From assembly GCF_016907475.1 (NCBI RefSeq), contig NZ_JAFBCA010000001.1, positions 2,046,001-2,110,000 on the forward strand: a DNA stretch of 64,000 nt, written 5' to 3'. Shown piece by piece: positions 9,298 through 18,379 of this stretch; the stretch's first letter is position 1, and the number at the start of each line of letters is the position of its first letter. This DNA is from Nocardioides cavernae (lineage in GTDB: Bacteria > Actinomycetota > Actinomycetes > Propionibacteriales > Nocardioidaceae). Below the pieces are notes generated by a model, which worked only from the letters and a program-made list of their open reading frames with translations, did no database searches and was not told the DNA's origin. The translations under genes and the position numbers were made by a program.

Positions 9298-10391
9298 CGA
9301 CGCCCTGGCCCTGTGGGGACCGGCCGAGGCTTGTGGCGGAGCGCCGGCCTCTCAACGAGTCGCCACGACGCGAGGGCCAGCAGCCACACGACCGGTGTGG
9401 CGATCGCGGTCACCAGCCACGGGTTCGCGTCGTTGCCTGCGTGCAGGACCACCACCTGCTGGATCGGGAAGGCCCAGATGTACAGGCCGTAGGACGTGTC
9501 GCCGAACCTGGTCACCGTGCGACCCACCCGCGGCAGGGCGTAGGCGAACCAGTAGGTGAGGTAGACCGTCGCGACGGTCCACGTCACCACGCGGAGGGAC
9601 GTCGGGCCGAGCCCTGTCACGAGGCAGGCGCCGAGGAGGAGCAAGGCCACCGGCGAGCTGAGCAGGACCCGGTCTCGCCAGGTGAAGGCGGCCGCGCCCA
9701 CGGCGAACGCCGAGAGGACGTACGCCGAGCCCACCGCATCCGAGGTGGACGGCACCCACCACGCCGCCCAGAGGATGCTCGCCACCGCGACGCTCGAGAC
9801 CACCCAGCGGTGCGCGAGCACGCCCAGCACCCCCAGGCCGGCGACCGCGGCGTAGGCCAGGACCTCGAGCGGCAGGCTCCACAGCGACCCGTTGACCGCG
9901 CCGGCGTAGACGTTGTCGTCGAACACCTCCGGGAGCCCGGCTCCGAAGGGCACCATCAGGACCAGCCGCACGGGGTAGAGCCATGTCTCCCACGAGGTGA
10001 AGTAGGTCTCGAGCCTCGCCCCGGTCACGGCCGGTCCGAGCACGAACGCCGTCAGCACCGCGGTCACCGCGAGTGCGGGTAGCAGGCGGAGGGCTCTCTT
10101 GGCCCAGAAGTCGCGGGGATTGGGGTCGTGCTCCCAGCTGCGTCGGATGAGGAGGCCGCTGACCGCGAAGAACACGAGGACGCCGAGGTTGCCCAAGGAC
10201 GTGCCGAACTGGTGGAGGGGCTGGTCGCGTCCCACGAGGGCGTAGGAGTGCGAGACGAGGACGGCCCAGGCGGCGAGCAGCCGGAGCAGGTCGAAGTTGT
10301 TGTCCTTGCTGCCGAGGCGGTCCCCGAGCCGCACGCCGCGCCACCAATGGACACTCGGCGCGTGGACGACCCCGGCCGCGGAAGCAGGCAT
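9294..10391 (-). CDS. acyltransferase-3 family membrane protein (OafA-like)
   Basis: This 365-residue integral membrane protein carries the acyltransferase-3 signature near its N-terminus: NNFDLLRLLAAWAVLVSHSYALVG, including the conserved His that follows the first helix, and RRSWEHDPNPRDFWAKRALRLLP. About ten hydrophobic helices follow. The family transfers acetyl or other acyl groups to extracytoplasmic or lipid-linked glycans, so a role in decorating the polysaccharide made by the neighbours is likely. On the minus strand TAACGT (10398-10403) lies 6 bases before the ATG, so the message may be leaderless. It overlaps the convergent methyltransferase gene by four bases. Confidence 0.87.
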   Translation of the reverse strand: MPASAAGVVHAPSVHWWRGVRLGDRLGSKDNNFDLLRLLAAWAVLVSHSYALVGRDQPLHQFGTSLGNLGVLVFFAVSGLLIRRSWEHDPNPRDFWAKRALRLLPALAVTAVLTAFVLGPAVTGARLETYFTSWETWLYPVRLVLMVPFGAGLPEVFDDNVYAGAVNGSLWSLPLEVLAYAAVAGLGVLGVLAHRWVVSSVAVASILWAAWWVPSTSDAVGSAYVLSAFAVGAAAFTWRDRVLLSSPVALLLLGACLVTGLGPTSLRVVTWTVATVYLTYWFAYALPRVGRTVTRFGDTSYGLYIWAFPIQQVVVLHAGNDANPWLVTAIATPVVWLLALASWRLVERPALRHKPRPVPTGPGRR

Positions 10392-10397
10392 GGGCGC

Positions 10398-10445
10398 ACG
10401 TTAGCAACGGCCTCGCCCGGTGGAGGCACCGCTCGCCCCTAGGAT
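10398..10445. promoter_or_regulatory. divergent leaderless promoters between acyltransferase and flippase genes
   Basis: The 62-base gap between two divergent genes holds TAACGT on the minus strand (10398-10403), 6 bases from the acyltransferase ATG, and TAGGAT on the plus strand (10440-10445), 8 bases from the flippase GTG. Neither gene has a Shine-Dalgarno sequence in that space. Confidence 0.5.
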
Positions 10446-10453
10446 CACCACTC

Positions 10454-11713
10454 GTGACGACTGAGGAGGCGACCGAGCGGCGGCGCGGTGCCGCCTCGGT
10501 GGTCCTCGCCGCCGCGGTGATCAGCGGGCTCGCGGGCTACGTCGTCCTGGTGCTGGTGGCCCGTCACCTCACTCCCGCGGCGAACGCAGAGTTCCTGGTC
10601 TTCTGGGGAGCACTGTTCGGGGTCTTCGGCGTCGTCATCGGCATCGCCACCGAGACCACCCGTGCGGTGCACTCGGCCGCGGGAGCGCGCACCGTCACGG
10701 GAGCGCGCGTGCTTCCCGAGGTCGCCCTGCTCGCCGCCCTCGTGGCGGTGGTGCTGGGCGGGACCGGGTTCGTGTGGGCGCCGCGCGTCCTGGGGTCGGA
10801 GTGGCCCCAATTGCTGGCGGCACTGCTCGTGGGGACGGTGCTCTTCGCCAGCCACTGCCTCGTGGCCGGGACCGCGGCCGGTCGGGGGGACTGGACGACG
10901 TACGCGCTGCTGGTGGGCGCGGAGTCCGTGAGCCGGCTGGTCCTCGTCGCCGCCGCCGCGCTGGCAGGCGCGCTCGTCGGCGGTCTCGCGTGGGCGGTGT
11001 CGCTGGCGTGCGGAGCGTGGTTCCTCGTCTCGTTGCTGCCGGCCGCGCGGACACGCGGCGCGTGGCGCGCCACTGGTGACGTCCCACGAGCGGGCCTGCG
11101 GCGCCGGCTGGTCGCGGCCTGCACCGCGTCGGGCGCGTCGGCGCTGCTCCTCGTTGGGTTCCCGGTCCTGCTCCGCCTCACCACTCCGGACGATGTGTTC
11201 GCGGGGGCGGCCCCCTTGATCCTGGCGGTGTCCCTGTCCCGCGCGCCGCTGCTCGTGCCCCTCAACGCCTACCAGAACGTCCTGGTGACCAAGGTGGCGT
11301 CGTACGGCTTCGGGGCGATGCGGAACACGATGGGCCTGCTCGTCGCCGCGACAGTGATGGGAGCTGGGGCGGCCGCGCTCCTCGGCCCGGCGGCGCTGCG
11401 AGTCATCAACCCCGACTACCACGTCGCCGGCCAGGTGTTCGGGCTGCTGGTGCTGGCCGCCGGCCTGGTCGGCTCGCTGATGCTCACGGGAGCCGCGAGC
11501 ATCGCCCTCGACCACCACGCCGTCTACGTCGTCGGGTACGTCGCGGCCACCGCGGTCTCGACCTTCCTTCTGCTGCTGCCCCTCACGCTCGAGACCCGGG
11601 TCGTCGTCGCGCTGATCGTCGGCCCGCTCGCCGGGATCGGCGTCCACCTGGCCTTCGGTGCACGCAGGTCGTCGCCAGGGCCGCGCAGGCCCGCCATGGA
11701 AGGTTCCTCATGA
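10454..11713 (+). CDS. Wzx-like polysaccharide flippase (first copy)
   Basis: This 419-residue protein has about 12 hydrophobic segments and starts with ASVVLAAAVISGLAGYVVLV followed by ARHLTPAANAEFLVFW, the pattern of MATE/MOP-superfamily polysaccharide exporters ('ar.L.p..yg.f'). It would flip lipid-linked repeat units across the membrane. It is clearly similar in layout and N-terminal sequence to the protein encoded at 21600-22856 (ARWLTPTENLHFQAVW). The GTG start is preceded by TAGGAT at a distance of 8 bases with no Shine-Dalgarno sequence, so a leaderless transcript is likely. Its stop overlaps the following GT4 start (ATGA). Confidence 0.77.
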   Translation: MTTEEATERRRGAASVVLAAAVISGLAGYVVLVLVARHLTPAANAEFLVFWGALFGVFGVVIGIATETTRAVHSAAGARTVTGARVLPEVALLAALVAVVLGGTGFVWAPRVLGSEWPQLLAALLVGTVLFASHCLVAGTAAGRGDWTTYALLVGAESVSRLVLVAAAALAGALVGGLAWAVSLACGAWFLVSLLPAARTRGAWRATGDVPRAGLRRRLVAACTASGASALLLVGFPVLLRLTTPDDVFAGAAPLILAVSLSRAPLLVPLNAYQNVLVTKVASYGFGAMRNTMGLLVAATVMGAGAAALLGPAALRVINPDYHVAGQVFGLLVLAAGLVGSLMLTGAASIALDHHAVYVVGYVAATAVSTFLLLLPLTLETRVVVALIVGPLAGIGVHLAFGARRSSPGPRRPAMEGSS

Positions 11714-12810
11714 CCCGCCCACTGGTCTTCGTCGACATGCTCTCCTACACCGGCACGAAGGGTGGGATGGAGACCTACACACGCGAGCTCTACCGCGAGC
11801 TCGGTCGGATGGACACCGGCTTCGACTTCGTGGCGCTCGCGAGCCGCGAGGGCGCCCGGCTGGACCTCGACTGGTTCCCGGGGGAGGTGATCCGTTCGCG
11901 GATCAGCGGCGAGAACCGGGTCGTCTGGGCGTTCGGCGAGCTGGTCGCCTCAAGCGTGCATGCCCGCCGCCGGCGCGCCGACCTCGTGCACTGCCCCGCC
12001 ACGCTGGGACCGGCACGGACGTCGATGCCGACCGTCATCACCCTCCACGACATGCTCTACTGGAGCCACCCGGAGTCCATGGTGACGCCGTTCTACACGC
12101 GCCCGGTGATGTGGATGGAGCGGCGAGCAGTCGCCAACGCGACCCGGGTGATCACCGACAGCGACGTGTCGGCCGCGGAGATCCGCAAGTACCTCCACTT
12201 CCCGTCCGAGCGCCTCCACGTCGTGCCCCTCGCGGCGCGGGCCCCCGAGGTCGTCGCGCCCTACCGCGGCGAGGAGAACCTCGTCGTCGCCAGCGGCCAG
12301 CGGCGGCCGTACAAGAACTGGGAGGGGCTGATCCGCGCTCTCGCCCTGGTCGAGGAGTCCGTCCGCCCTCGACTGGTGATCACCGGCGCCGACCCCGGTG
12401 AGGACCCGCTGCGCCCCGTCGTCGACGAGTGCGGCCTCAGCCCTTGGGTGGACCTTCGCGGGTGGGTGGATGCCGACGAGCTCGCCGACCTCCGGACGAG
12501 AGCCCGTGCGCTCGCCTTCCCGACCTTGGCGGAGGGCTTCGGACTGCCCGTGCTCGAGGCGATGTCGATCGGGTTGCCGGTGATCGCCTCGGACCTGCCC
12601 GTCCTGCGGGAGGTGGGAGGAGACGCGGCGCTGTGGTTCGATCCGCGCGACCCGGGATCCATCGCAGGGGCATTGCGGGCGGTCGCGACGGACCGGGAAG
12701 CGATGCTCCGGGCGTCGCGGGCAGGACTGGACCAGGCAGCCGGCTTCAGCTGGCGCCGGGTCGCCGAGGAGACGCTGGACGTGTTCCGGGTCACGCTGGA
12801 CGACCGCTGA
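11710..12810 (+). CDS. GT4 family glycosyltransferase
   Basis: This 366-residue GT-B enzyme has the N-terminal pattern YTGTKGGMETYTRELYREL, an acceptor-domain HDMLYW motif, a hinge SGQRRPYKNWEGLI, and the C-terminal donor-site block FPTLAEGFGLPVLEAMSIG with the E-x7-E spacing of GT4 retaining transferases. These features fit a mannosyl- or rhamnosyl-transferase class enzyme acting on the cytoplasmic face, but the sugar is not determinable. It is coupled to the flippase by an ATGA overlap, and its gene is convergent with the next GT2 gene, 12 bases away. Confidence 0.88.
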   Translation: MTRPLVFVDMLSYTGTKGGMETYTRELYRELGRMDTGFDFVALASREGARLDLDWFPGEVIRSRISGENRVVWAFGELVASSVHARRRRADLVHCPATLGPARTSMPTVITLHDMLYWSHPESMVTPFYTRPVMWMERRAVANATRVITDSDVSAAEIRKYLHFPSERLHVVPLAARAPEVVAPYRGEENLVVASGQRRPYKNWEGLIRALALVEESVRPRLVITGADPGEDPLRPVVDECGLSPWVDLRGWVDADELADLRTRARALAFPTLAEGFGLPVLEAMSIGLPVIASDLPVLREVGGDAALWFDPRDPGSIAGALRAVATDREAMLRASRAGLDQAAGFSWRRVAEETLDVFRVTLDDR

Positions 12811-12822
12811 GGGGGAAGCCAG

Positions 12823-13713
12823 TCAGAGCGTTCGCGTGGCATGCGCTGCGAGCGTCCGCGCGCTCGCCCACGACCGGTGCCGGACGGCGACGGGAAGCTG
12901 GCTGACCGCGTACAGCCGTGAGGCCGCGTGGATCCGGGCCGCACGCGCGGCGGTGTGCCAGCCGTGTGCCGTGCACGTGTCGGCGGCGATCGCAAAGTAG
13001 TCCCGTTCGCCGGCGAAGCGCCCGCCGTCGACGACCGTGGCCGACGAAGCGCTCGCGGAGTGGCGCCGGTAGGCGAACACCTCATCGGGCAGCACCAGCA
13101 TCTGCGACCCCGACAGCGACATGTCCACGAGCAGGGCCAGGTCCTGGACCAGCGGTAACCCGTCGAGGAACGGGTGCGCGCGCACCACCTCGGTCCGGAG
13201 CGCCAACGAGGGCCAGTAGGTCCAGTTGCCACGCAGCAGGGAGGTGGCCAGCCGTTCTCCCGACAGGATCAGGGACTCGGTGACCCGTGGCGCGAAGAAG
13301 CGGCGCTTGACCCGGTCGACGAGCGGCTTCACCGCTCCACCGCGCTCGTCGACGACCCGGACACCCGGCTGGATCACGTGGACCTGTTCGGGCGCGTCGG
13401 CGATGGCCGCCGTCATGGTGGCGACGTAGTCGGGGAGCATCAGGTCGTCGCAGCCGAGGAAGACGATCCAGCTCTCCGAGGCGAGGTCGAGGCAGCGCCG
13501 GTAGTTGTCGGTGATCCCCAGGTTGGTGTCATTGCGCACGTACCTGATCCGCGGGTCGTCCAGCGTCTCGAAGAACTCCGGCACGGTGGGGTCGGGGTAG
13601 CAGTCGTCCACCACCACGAGCCGCCAGTGCGGGTCGGTCTGCGCCCGCACGCTGGCCACCGCGTCCCGCAGGTAGCCCGGGTCTCCCCAGAAGGGGATGA
13701 AGACCTCAAGCAT
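12823..13713 (-). CDS. GT2 family glycosyltransferase
   Basis: This 296-residue single-domain GT-A enzyme starts with LEVFIPFWGDPGYLRDAVAS, carries the nucleotide-binding VVVDDCYPD motif and the metal-binding FLGCDDLMLPDYV motif (a CDD variant of the usual DxD). A C-terminal helical region carries no membrane span. It is the last gene of a minus-strand set of three: GT2 with DUF2304 upstream, then this enzyme, with an 8-base overlap to the DUF2304 gene. It probably adds a sugar to a lipid-linked intermediate. Confidence 0.85.
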   Translation of the reverse strand: MLEVFIPFWGDPGYLRDAVASVRAQTDPHWRLVVVDDCYPDPTVPEFFETLDDPRIRYVRNDTNLGITDNYRRCLDLASESWIVFLGCDDLMLPDYVATMTAAIADAPEQVHVIQPGVRVVDERGGAVKPLVDRVKRRFFAPRVTESLILSGERLATSLLRGNWTYWPSLALRTEVVRAHPFLDGLPLVQDLALLVDMSLSGSQMLVLPDEVFAYRRHSASASSATVVDGGRFAGERDYFAIAADTCTAHGWHTAARAARIHAASRLYAVSQLPVAVRHRSWASARTLAAHATRTL

Positions 13714-14119
13714 CGTCGGTGGACTCGTGGGGGTCGGGCAGGTTGCTCGTGACGTCCTTGTCCCGGTCCTGGGCGGAGGCGATGTCGTAGCGCTCCAGCG
13801 CCTCCAGCACCGCGATACGCCGGGCGAGCTTGTGCAGCTGCGCCCGGGAGTCCTGGGCGCGGAGGTAGTCGTTGACGACGTAGAAGCACACGACGACGGC
13901 CAACAGGTAGAGCACCAGGTCGGTGCCGCGTCCGACCCCGACGAGGTTGGCGACGGCGCTCACGAGGGCGGGGGAGAGGACCGCAACCACGACGACCAGC
14001 ATGAAGAGGAGGAAACCGAGCTTCTTCGACGCCGACACGCCGTGGGCCGTCCGGCTGCGCAGAGCCAGGAAGAACAGCCCCAGGAAGGCTGACACGAGGA
14101 GGAGCTGCACCACGATCAC
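13706..14119 (-). CDS. DUF2304 membrane protein (first copy)
   Basis: This small protein of 137 residues has three hydrophobic helices (IVVQLLLVSAFLGLFFLAL; LLFMLVVVVAVLSPALVSAV; TDLVLYLLAVVVCFYVVNDY) and a charged C-terminal coiled segment (SRAQLHKLARRIAVLEALER). It fits DUF2304, a family nearly always encoded next to a dolichyl-phosphate-mannose-synthase-type GT2. Here it overlaps the preceding GT2 gene by four bases. It most likely forms the membrane partner of that GT2. A second GT2 plus DUF2304 pair sits at 22866-24043. Confidence 0.82.
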   Translation of the reverse strand: MIVVQLLLVSAFLGLFFLALRSRTAHGVSASKKLGFLLFMLVVVVAVLSPALVSAVANLVGVGRGTDLVLYLLAVVVCFYVVNDYLRAQDSRAQLHKLARRIAVLEALERYDIASAQDRDKDVTSNLPDPHESTDDA

Positions 14120-14796
14120 GAACGGCCGACCTTCCGCAGGAGGGTGTCGATGGCGATGTTGACGGCGTTCACGCCCGCCTGGCCCTTGCCCAGCGAGTAC
14201 GCGGTGTAGTGGATGGTGACCGGCACCTCTCGGTAGCGGTAGCCGTTGCGAGCGATCAGCTCGATGATCTCGCTGGCATGGGTCATGTCCGGGGCGGTGA
14301 TCTCGATCGTGTCGGCCACGTGTCGGTTGAAGGCGCGCAGGCCGTTGTGGGCGTCGGTGAGCTTGATCCCCGACGTCATGTTGCTGAAGCGGACGGCGCT
14401 CTTAAGCAACGCCTTCCGGAACCGTGACGCTCCGACCGAGGCGCCGAGGAAGCGCGAACCCAGCACGATGTCGAGGTCTCCGGCCACGAGCAGCGTCAGC
14501 AGCCGCACCGCGTCGTCGACCCCGTGCTGCCCGTCCGCGTCGAACGTCACGAACCGCTGGACCCCGGGAAGGACGCGCGCGAATTCGATACCCGTCTGCA
14601 GGGCCGCACCCTGGCCCATGTTGATCGGGTGGTCCACCAAGTAGGCGCCGGCCTTGAGGATCTCGGCGGCCGAGCCGTCGGTGCTTCCGTCGTTGACGCA
14701 GACCACGTGGGGGGTCACAGCCATCAGACTGTCGATGACGCCACGGATGACCTCGGCCTCGTTGTACACGGGGACGACGAACGCCACGTCCTTCAC
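14116..14796 (-). CDS. DPM-synthase-like GT2 glycosyltransferase (first copy)
   Basis: This protein of about 226 residues has the polyprenyl-phosphate glycosyltransferase pattern: VAFVVPVYNEAEVIRGVIDS, VCVNDGSTDGS, HPINMGQGAALQTGIEFA, FDADGQH and SRFLGA. Such enzymes charge polyprenyl phosphate with mannose or another hexose in the cytoplasmic leaflet. I prefer GTG at 14796 over GTG at 14817 because the minus-strand TAGGGT (14805-14810) lies 8 bases before it and would place the longer start upstream of the promoter. It overlaps DUF2304 by four bases, and the two probably form one functional unit. Confidence 0.83.
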   Translation of the reverse strand: MKDVAFVVPVYNEAEVIRGVIDSLMAVTPHVVCVNDGSTDGSAAEILKAGAYLVDHPINMGQGAALQTGIEFARVLPGVQRFVTFDADGQHGVDDAVRLLTLLVAGDLDIVLGSRFLGASVGASRFRKALLKSAVRFSNMTSGIKLTDAHNGLRAFNRHVADTIEITAPDMTHASEIIELIARNGYRYREVPVTIHYTAYSLGKGQAGVNAVNIAIDTLLRKVGRS

Positions 14797-14940
14797 AGGC
14801 CCAGACCCTACCGGCACACCCGTCCGGAGCCGCCTTCTCGCCGGTCGACGGGTTCCTGCGTCGCTCCCGAGTCGTCAGGCTAAGGTGTGGGCCGCCTTCT
14901 GCGCCGGAGAGGGGTTCGGTCAATCAAGAGGGGGAGACAC

Positions 14941-16596
14941 GTGAATCACAGCTCGGACGGGGACCGCTTACAGGGGGCGGCACCGGTTGTCGCTCCGGCG
15001 GACACCGAGACGGATCTCGACCCGCACACTGGGAACGACACCGACTCGCACACCGACCCGGACGCTCCCGGCCCTCGCTCCCGCAGGCGCCCTGCATCGG
15101 TGGTGAACTGGCTCGTCGTCACCGTGTGCGTGCTGGGATCGCTGCTGGCGGGCACGGGATGGGCGCTCTCCTCGCCGAGCGGGTCCTCCCCCGACGAGGA
15201 CTTCCACCTCGGCAGCATCTGGTGCGCCGACTCGTCCGACGAGTCGATCTGCGACCGCGTTGGCACCTGGGAGACGGGCGGACCGATCGTCCAGGTCCCG
15301 GCCCTGGTGACCGCGTCCGCCTGCTACGCCGGCGACAGCGCCGTCTCGGGCGAGTGCCAGGAGGACGTGATCAAGCGCGGAATCATCGAGACCATCCGTG
15401 TGAACAAGGACGACTACCCGGGCGGTTTCTACCGCGTCATGCACGTGTTCGCGGGAGAGGACATCCGGGCATCCGTGCTGACGATGCGGCTGTTCAACGT
15501 GGCGCTCGCGGTCGCGCTCTTCACGGCGCTGGCGCTCAGCGGTACCAGGGCGACCCGGCGCATCCAGCTCTACACCCTGAGCGCGATCATGATCCCCCTC
15601 GGCTGGTTCCTGATTGCCTCGGTCAACCCGAGCGGGTGGGCGGTCACCGGCGTGACGGCCTTCGGATTCGGCCTGCACTCGGCCTTCCTGGTCCGAGGTC
15701 GGGCGCGGCTCGTGGCGAACATCGTCCTCGCAGGAGTCGGAGCCGCCCTCGGGATGCTCGCTCGAGGCGATGCGGCGGTGTACACCGTCATCGTGGCGCT
15801 GTCGGTGTGCCTCCTGCACTGGCGGACCCTGATGACGCGCCGCAAGCTGCTGCTGGTGCCGGCAGTGGCGGTCGTGGTCTGCGCCGCCGTGGCGCTGACG
15901 TCGGGCCAGGTGGCGAGCATCGCGACGCCGGAGCCTGAGACGCCGAGGTCGGGCGCCGAGGTCCTCGTGCAGCTCGCGACGAGCTTCCCCCTGCTGGGCA
16001 GCGGCATCTTCGGCTTCGGCTGGGGCCTCGGGTGGCTCGACACCTACATGCCTGCGCTGACCGTGTGCTCGGTCATGTACGTCGTCGGGTTCTTGGGCCT
16101 GGCCGGACTCAGGCGCCTCAACGTCGGGAAGGCGCTCGCGGTGACCACGCTCGGCGGCGCCTTCATCGCCATCCCGCTCCTGACGCTCTACCGGGCGCGT
16201 CTTTTCGTCGGGGAGGCCGTGCAGCCTCGCTACGTGCTGCCGCTCGCCCCGATCCTCCTGTTGCTCCTCCTGACCGGTCGACGGGCGGGTCGCGGCTACC
16301 GCCTCGGTCGCTGGCAGGCGCTCGCGGTGTGGGCGCTGCTGTCCGCGGCCAACTCCGCCGCCCTCTACACGAACATGTGGCGCTACGTCACCGGTACCGA
16401 CCAGGCCACCCTGTTCGCCGACACCGAGTGGTGGTGGGGCGGGTGGTGGCCGGATCCCGTCGCCATGTGGGTGATCTCATCGCTCGGCTTCGCGTGCTTC
16501 GCGGCGTCCGTGGTCTGGGTCTCCCGGCGCGGCCCCGGGCGCACGCCGTCGGCTGCATCCTCCGACCGCGACAGCACGCGAGCCGCATCCGCGTAG
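14941..16596 (+). CDS. DUF2142 family polytopic membrane protein
   Basis: This 551-residue protein starts at GTG after AGAGGGGGAG. Residues 1-50 are hydrophilic and rich in Asp and Thr. A first helix (WLVVTVCVLGSLLAGTGWAL) is followed by SGSSPDEDFHLGSIWCAD, an acidic extracytoplasmic loop with several Cys, then about ten helices and the late segment VQPRYVLPLAPILLLLLL. These are DUF2142 hallmarks. The family is thought to be GT-C-like and acts in surface-glycan assembly, although no precise reaction is known. It is divergent from the minus-strand GT2 set and lies directly upstream of the nucleotide-sugar module. Confidence 0.8.
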   Translation: MNHSSDGDRLQGAAPVVAPADTETDLDPHTGNDTDSHTDPDAPGPRSRRRPASVVNWLVVTVCVLGSLLAGTGWALSSPSGSSPDEDFHLGSIWCADSSDESICDRVGTWETGGPIVQVPALVTASACYAGDSAVSGECQEDVIKRGIIETIRVNKDDYPGGFYRVMHVFAGEDIRASVLTMRLFNVALAVALFTALALSGTRATRRIQLYTLSAIMIPLGWFLIASVNPSGWAVTGVTAFGFGLHSAFLVRGRARLVANIVLAGVGAALGMLARGDAAVYTVIVALSVCLLHWRTLMTRRKLLLVPAVAVVVCAAVALTSGQVASIATPEPETPRSGAEVLVQLATSFPLLGSGIFGFGWGLGWLDTYMPALTVCSVMYVVGFLGLAGLRRLNVGKALAVTTLGGAFIAIPLLTLYRARLFVGEAVQPRYVLPLAPILLLLLLTGRRAGRGYRLGRWQALAVWALLSAANSAALYTNMWRYVTGTDQATLFADTEWWWGGWWPDPVAMWVISSLGFACFAASVVWVSRRGPGRTPSAASSDRDSTRAASA

Positions 16597-16682
16597 CCGG
16601 GCGGGCTCGACCGGTTCGGCGAGCGCCCGCCGGTGCAACTAGGCTCGCCGGGCCCCGGCAACGTGTTGATGGAGAGGTGCCC

Positions 16683-17279
16683 ATGTCCTACCGAGCTGTG
16701 GAGTCGGCAGAGGTCTCGCCCGACGCGACGATCGGCGACGGCTCGAGCCTGTGGCACCTCTGCCAGGTGCGCGAGCAGGCCGTCCTCGGCAAGAACTGCG
16801 TCATCGGTCGCGGCGCCTACATCGGCACCGGCGTCCGGATGGGCGACAGCTGCAAGGTGCAGAACTACGCGCTCGTCTACGAGCCGGGCGTGCTGGGCGA
16901 GGGCGTCTTCATCGGGCCGGCCGTCGTCCTCACCAACGACACCTACCCGCGCGCCGTCAACCCCGACCTCACACTGAAGTCGGCCGACGACTGGGAGGCC
17001 GTCGGGGTGACCATCGAGGACGGCGCGTCCGTCGGTGCGCGCTCGGTCTGCGTGGCCCCGCTCCGGATCGGCGCCTGGGCGCTGGTCGCCGCCGGTTCGG
17101 TCGTGACCCGCGACGTGCCGGCGTACGCCCTCGTGGCCGGCGTCCCCGCCCGCCAGATCGGCTGGGTCTCCCGCACCGGGACCCGGCTCGAGGAACGGCC
17201 CGACGGCTCGCTGGTCGACACCGGCACCGGCGCCGTCCACGACGTCATCGACGGACAACTCAAGGAGAGAGAAGAGTGA
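16683..17279 (+). CDS. WbpD-like UDP-sugar N-acetyltransferase (left-handed beta helix)
   Basis: This 198-residue protein shows hexapeptide repeats from residue 10 on: VSPDATIGDGSSLWHLCQ, AVLGKNCVIGRGAYIGTGVR, VFIGPAVVLTNDTYPRA and GASVGARSVCVAPLRIGAWA. The NDTYPRA loop with the preceding Asn is a hallmark of the WbpD/WlbB subgroup that acetylates the 3-amino group of UDP-2-acetamido-3-amino-2,3-dideoxy-glucuronate. The following aminotransferase and dehydrogenase genes support that assignment. The start is ATG behind GGAGAGGTGCCC, with a TAGGCT box at 16640-16645. It overlaps the aminotransferase gene by four bases. Confidence 0.85.
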   Translation: MSYRAVESAEVSPDATIGDGSSLWHLCQVREQAVLGKNCVIGRGAYIGTGVRMGDSCKVQNYALVYEPGVLGEGVFIGPAVVLTNDTYPRAVNPDLTLKSADDWEAVGVTIEDGASVGARSVCVAPLRIGAWALVAAGSVVTRDVPAYALVAGVPARQIGWVSRTGTRLEERPDGSLVDTGTGAVHDVIDGQLKEREE

Positions 17280-18379
17280 CGCAGCCAGAGTTCATCCCCC
17301 CGGCCAAGCCGATCATCGGCGAGGAGGAGCGCAGGGCGGTCGACGCCGTGCTGGCCTCCGGCATGGTGGCGCAGGGGCCGGAGGTGGCTGCCTTCGAGCA
17401 GGAGTTCGGCGACCAGCTGGTCGACGGTCGCACCTGCGTGGCCGTCAACTCCGGCACGTCCGGCCTGCACCTCGGTCTGCTCGCCGCTGGCATCGGCCAG
17501 GGTGACGAGGTCATCGTCCCGTCGTTCACGTTCGCCGCCACCGCCAACTCCGTCGCCCTCACCGGCGCCACCCCGGTGTTCGTCGACATCGAGCCGACGA
17601 ACTTCTGCCTCGACCCGCGCGCGGTCGAGGCTGCGATCACCGAGCGCACCCGGGCCATCATGCCCGTCCACCTCTTCGGCCACCCCGCCGACATGACCGC
17701 GCTCGGCGAGATCGCCGAGCGGCACGGCGTGATGCTTTTCGAGGACGCAGCCCAGGCCCATGGCGCGACCTGGAACGGCGCCTCGGTCGGCAGCTTCGGC
17801 ACGTTCGCGATGTTCTCCCTCTACCCGACCAAGAACATGACCTCCGGCGAGGGTGGCATGGTCGCGTGCGCCGACGACGAGACCGTCCGCCGCGTCAAGC
17901 TGCTGCGCAACCAGGGCATGGAGCGCCAGTACGCCAACGAGCTCATCGGCCTCAACAACCGGATGACCGACATCCACGCCGCCATCGGTCGGGTGCAGCT
18001 GACCAAGATCGGCGCCTGGACCGCGACCCGTCAGCACAACGCCGCCTTCCTCGACGCCCACCTCGAGAACGTCGTCGTACCCCCGGTCGCGGAGGCGGCG
18101 ACGCACGTCTATCACCAGTACACGATCCGCGTCACCGAGGACCGCGACGAGGTCGTCCGCCGCCTCCGCGAGGAGTTTCAGGTCGGCTCGGGCGTCTACT
18201 ACCCGATACCGAACCACCGGCTGGAGTCGCTGGAGCAGTACGCCCCGGGGCTGGACCTGCCCGAGACCGAGCGGGCCGCGGCCGAGGTGATCTCGCTGCC
18301 GGTGCACCCCTCGCTCGACCAGTCCCACCTCGACCGGATCGTCGACGCCGTCAACACCGTCGTGAAGGCGGGTGCGTGA
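17276..18379 (+). CDS. DegT/DnrJ/EryC1/StrS PLP aminotransferase (WbpE-like)
   Basis: This 367-residue protein follows the sugar-aminotransferase pattern: FIPPAKPIIGEEERRAV at the N-terminus, AVNSGTSGLHLGLLAAGI for PLP-phosphate binding, EDAAQAHGATWNGASVGSFG, and SLYPTKNMTSGEGGM with the PLP Schiff-base lysine at residue 186. In the UDP-ManNAc(3NAc)A route this enzyme converts the 3-keto UDP-sugar to the 3-amino sugar using glutamate. The GTG start at 17276 overlaps the acetyltransferase stop, after AAGGAGAG. It shares one base (TGATG) with the dehydrogenase gene that should supply its keto substrate. Confidence 0.9.
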   Translation: MTQPEFIPPAKPIIGEEERRAVDAVLASGMVAQGPEVAAFEQEFGDQLVDGRTCVAVNSGTSGLHLGLLAAGIGQGDEVIVPSFTFAATANSVALTGATPVFVDIEPTNFCLDPRAVEAAITERTRAIMPVHLFGHPADMTALGEIAERHGVMLFEDAAQAHGATWNGASVGSFGTFAMFSLYPTKNMTSGEGGMVACADDETVRRVKLLRNQGMERQYANELIGLNNRMTDIHAAIGRVQLTKIGAWTATRQHNAAFLDAHLENVVVPPVAEAATHVYHQYTIRVTEDRDEVVRRLREEFQVGSGVYYPIPNHRLESLEQYAPGLDLPETERAAAEVISLPVHPSLDQSHLDRIVDAVNTVVKAGA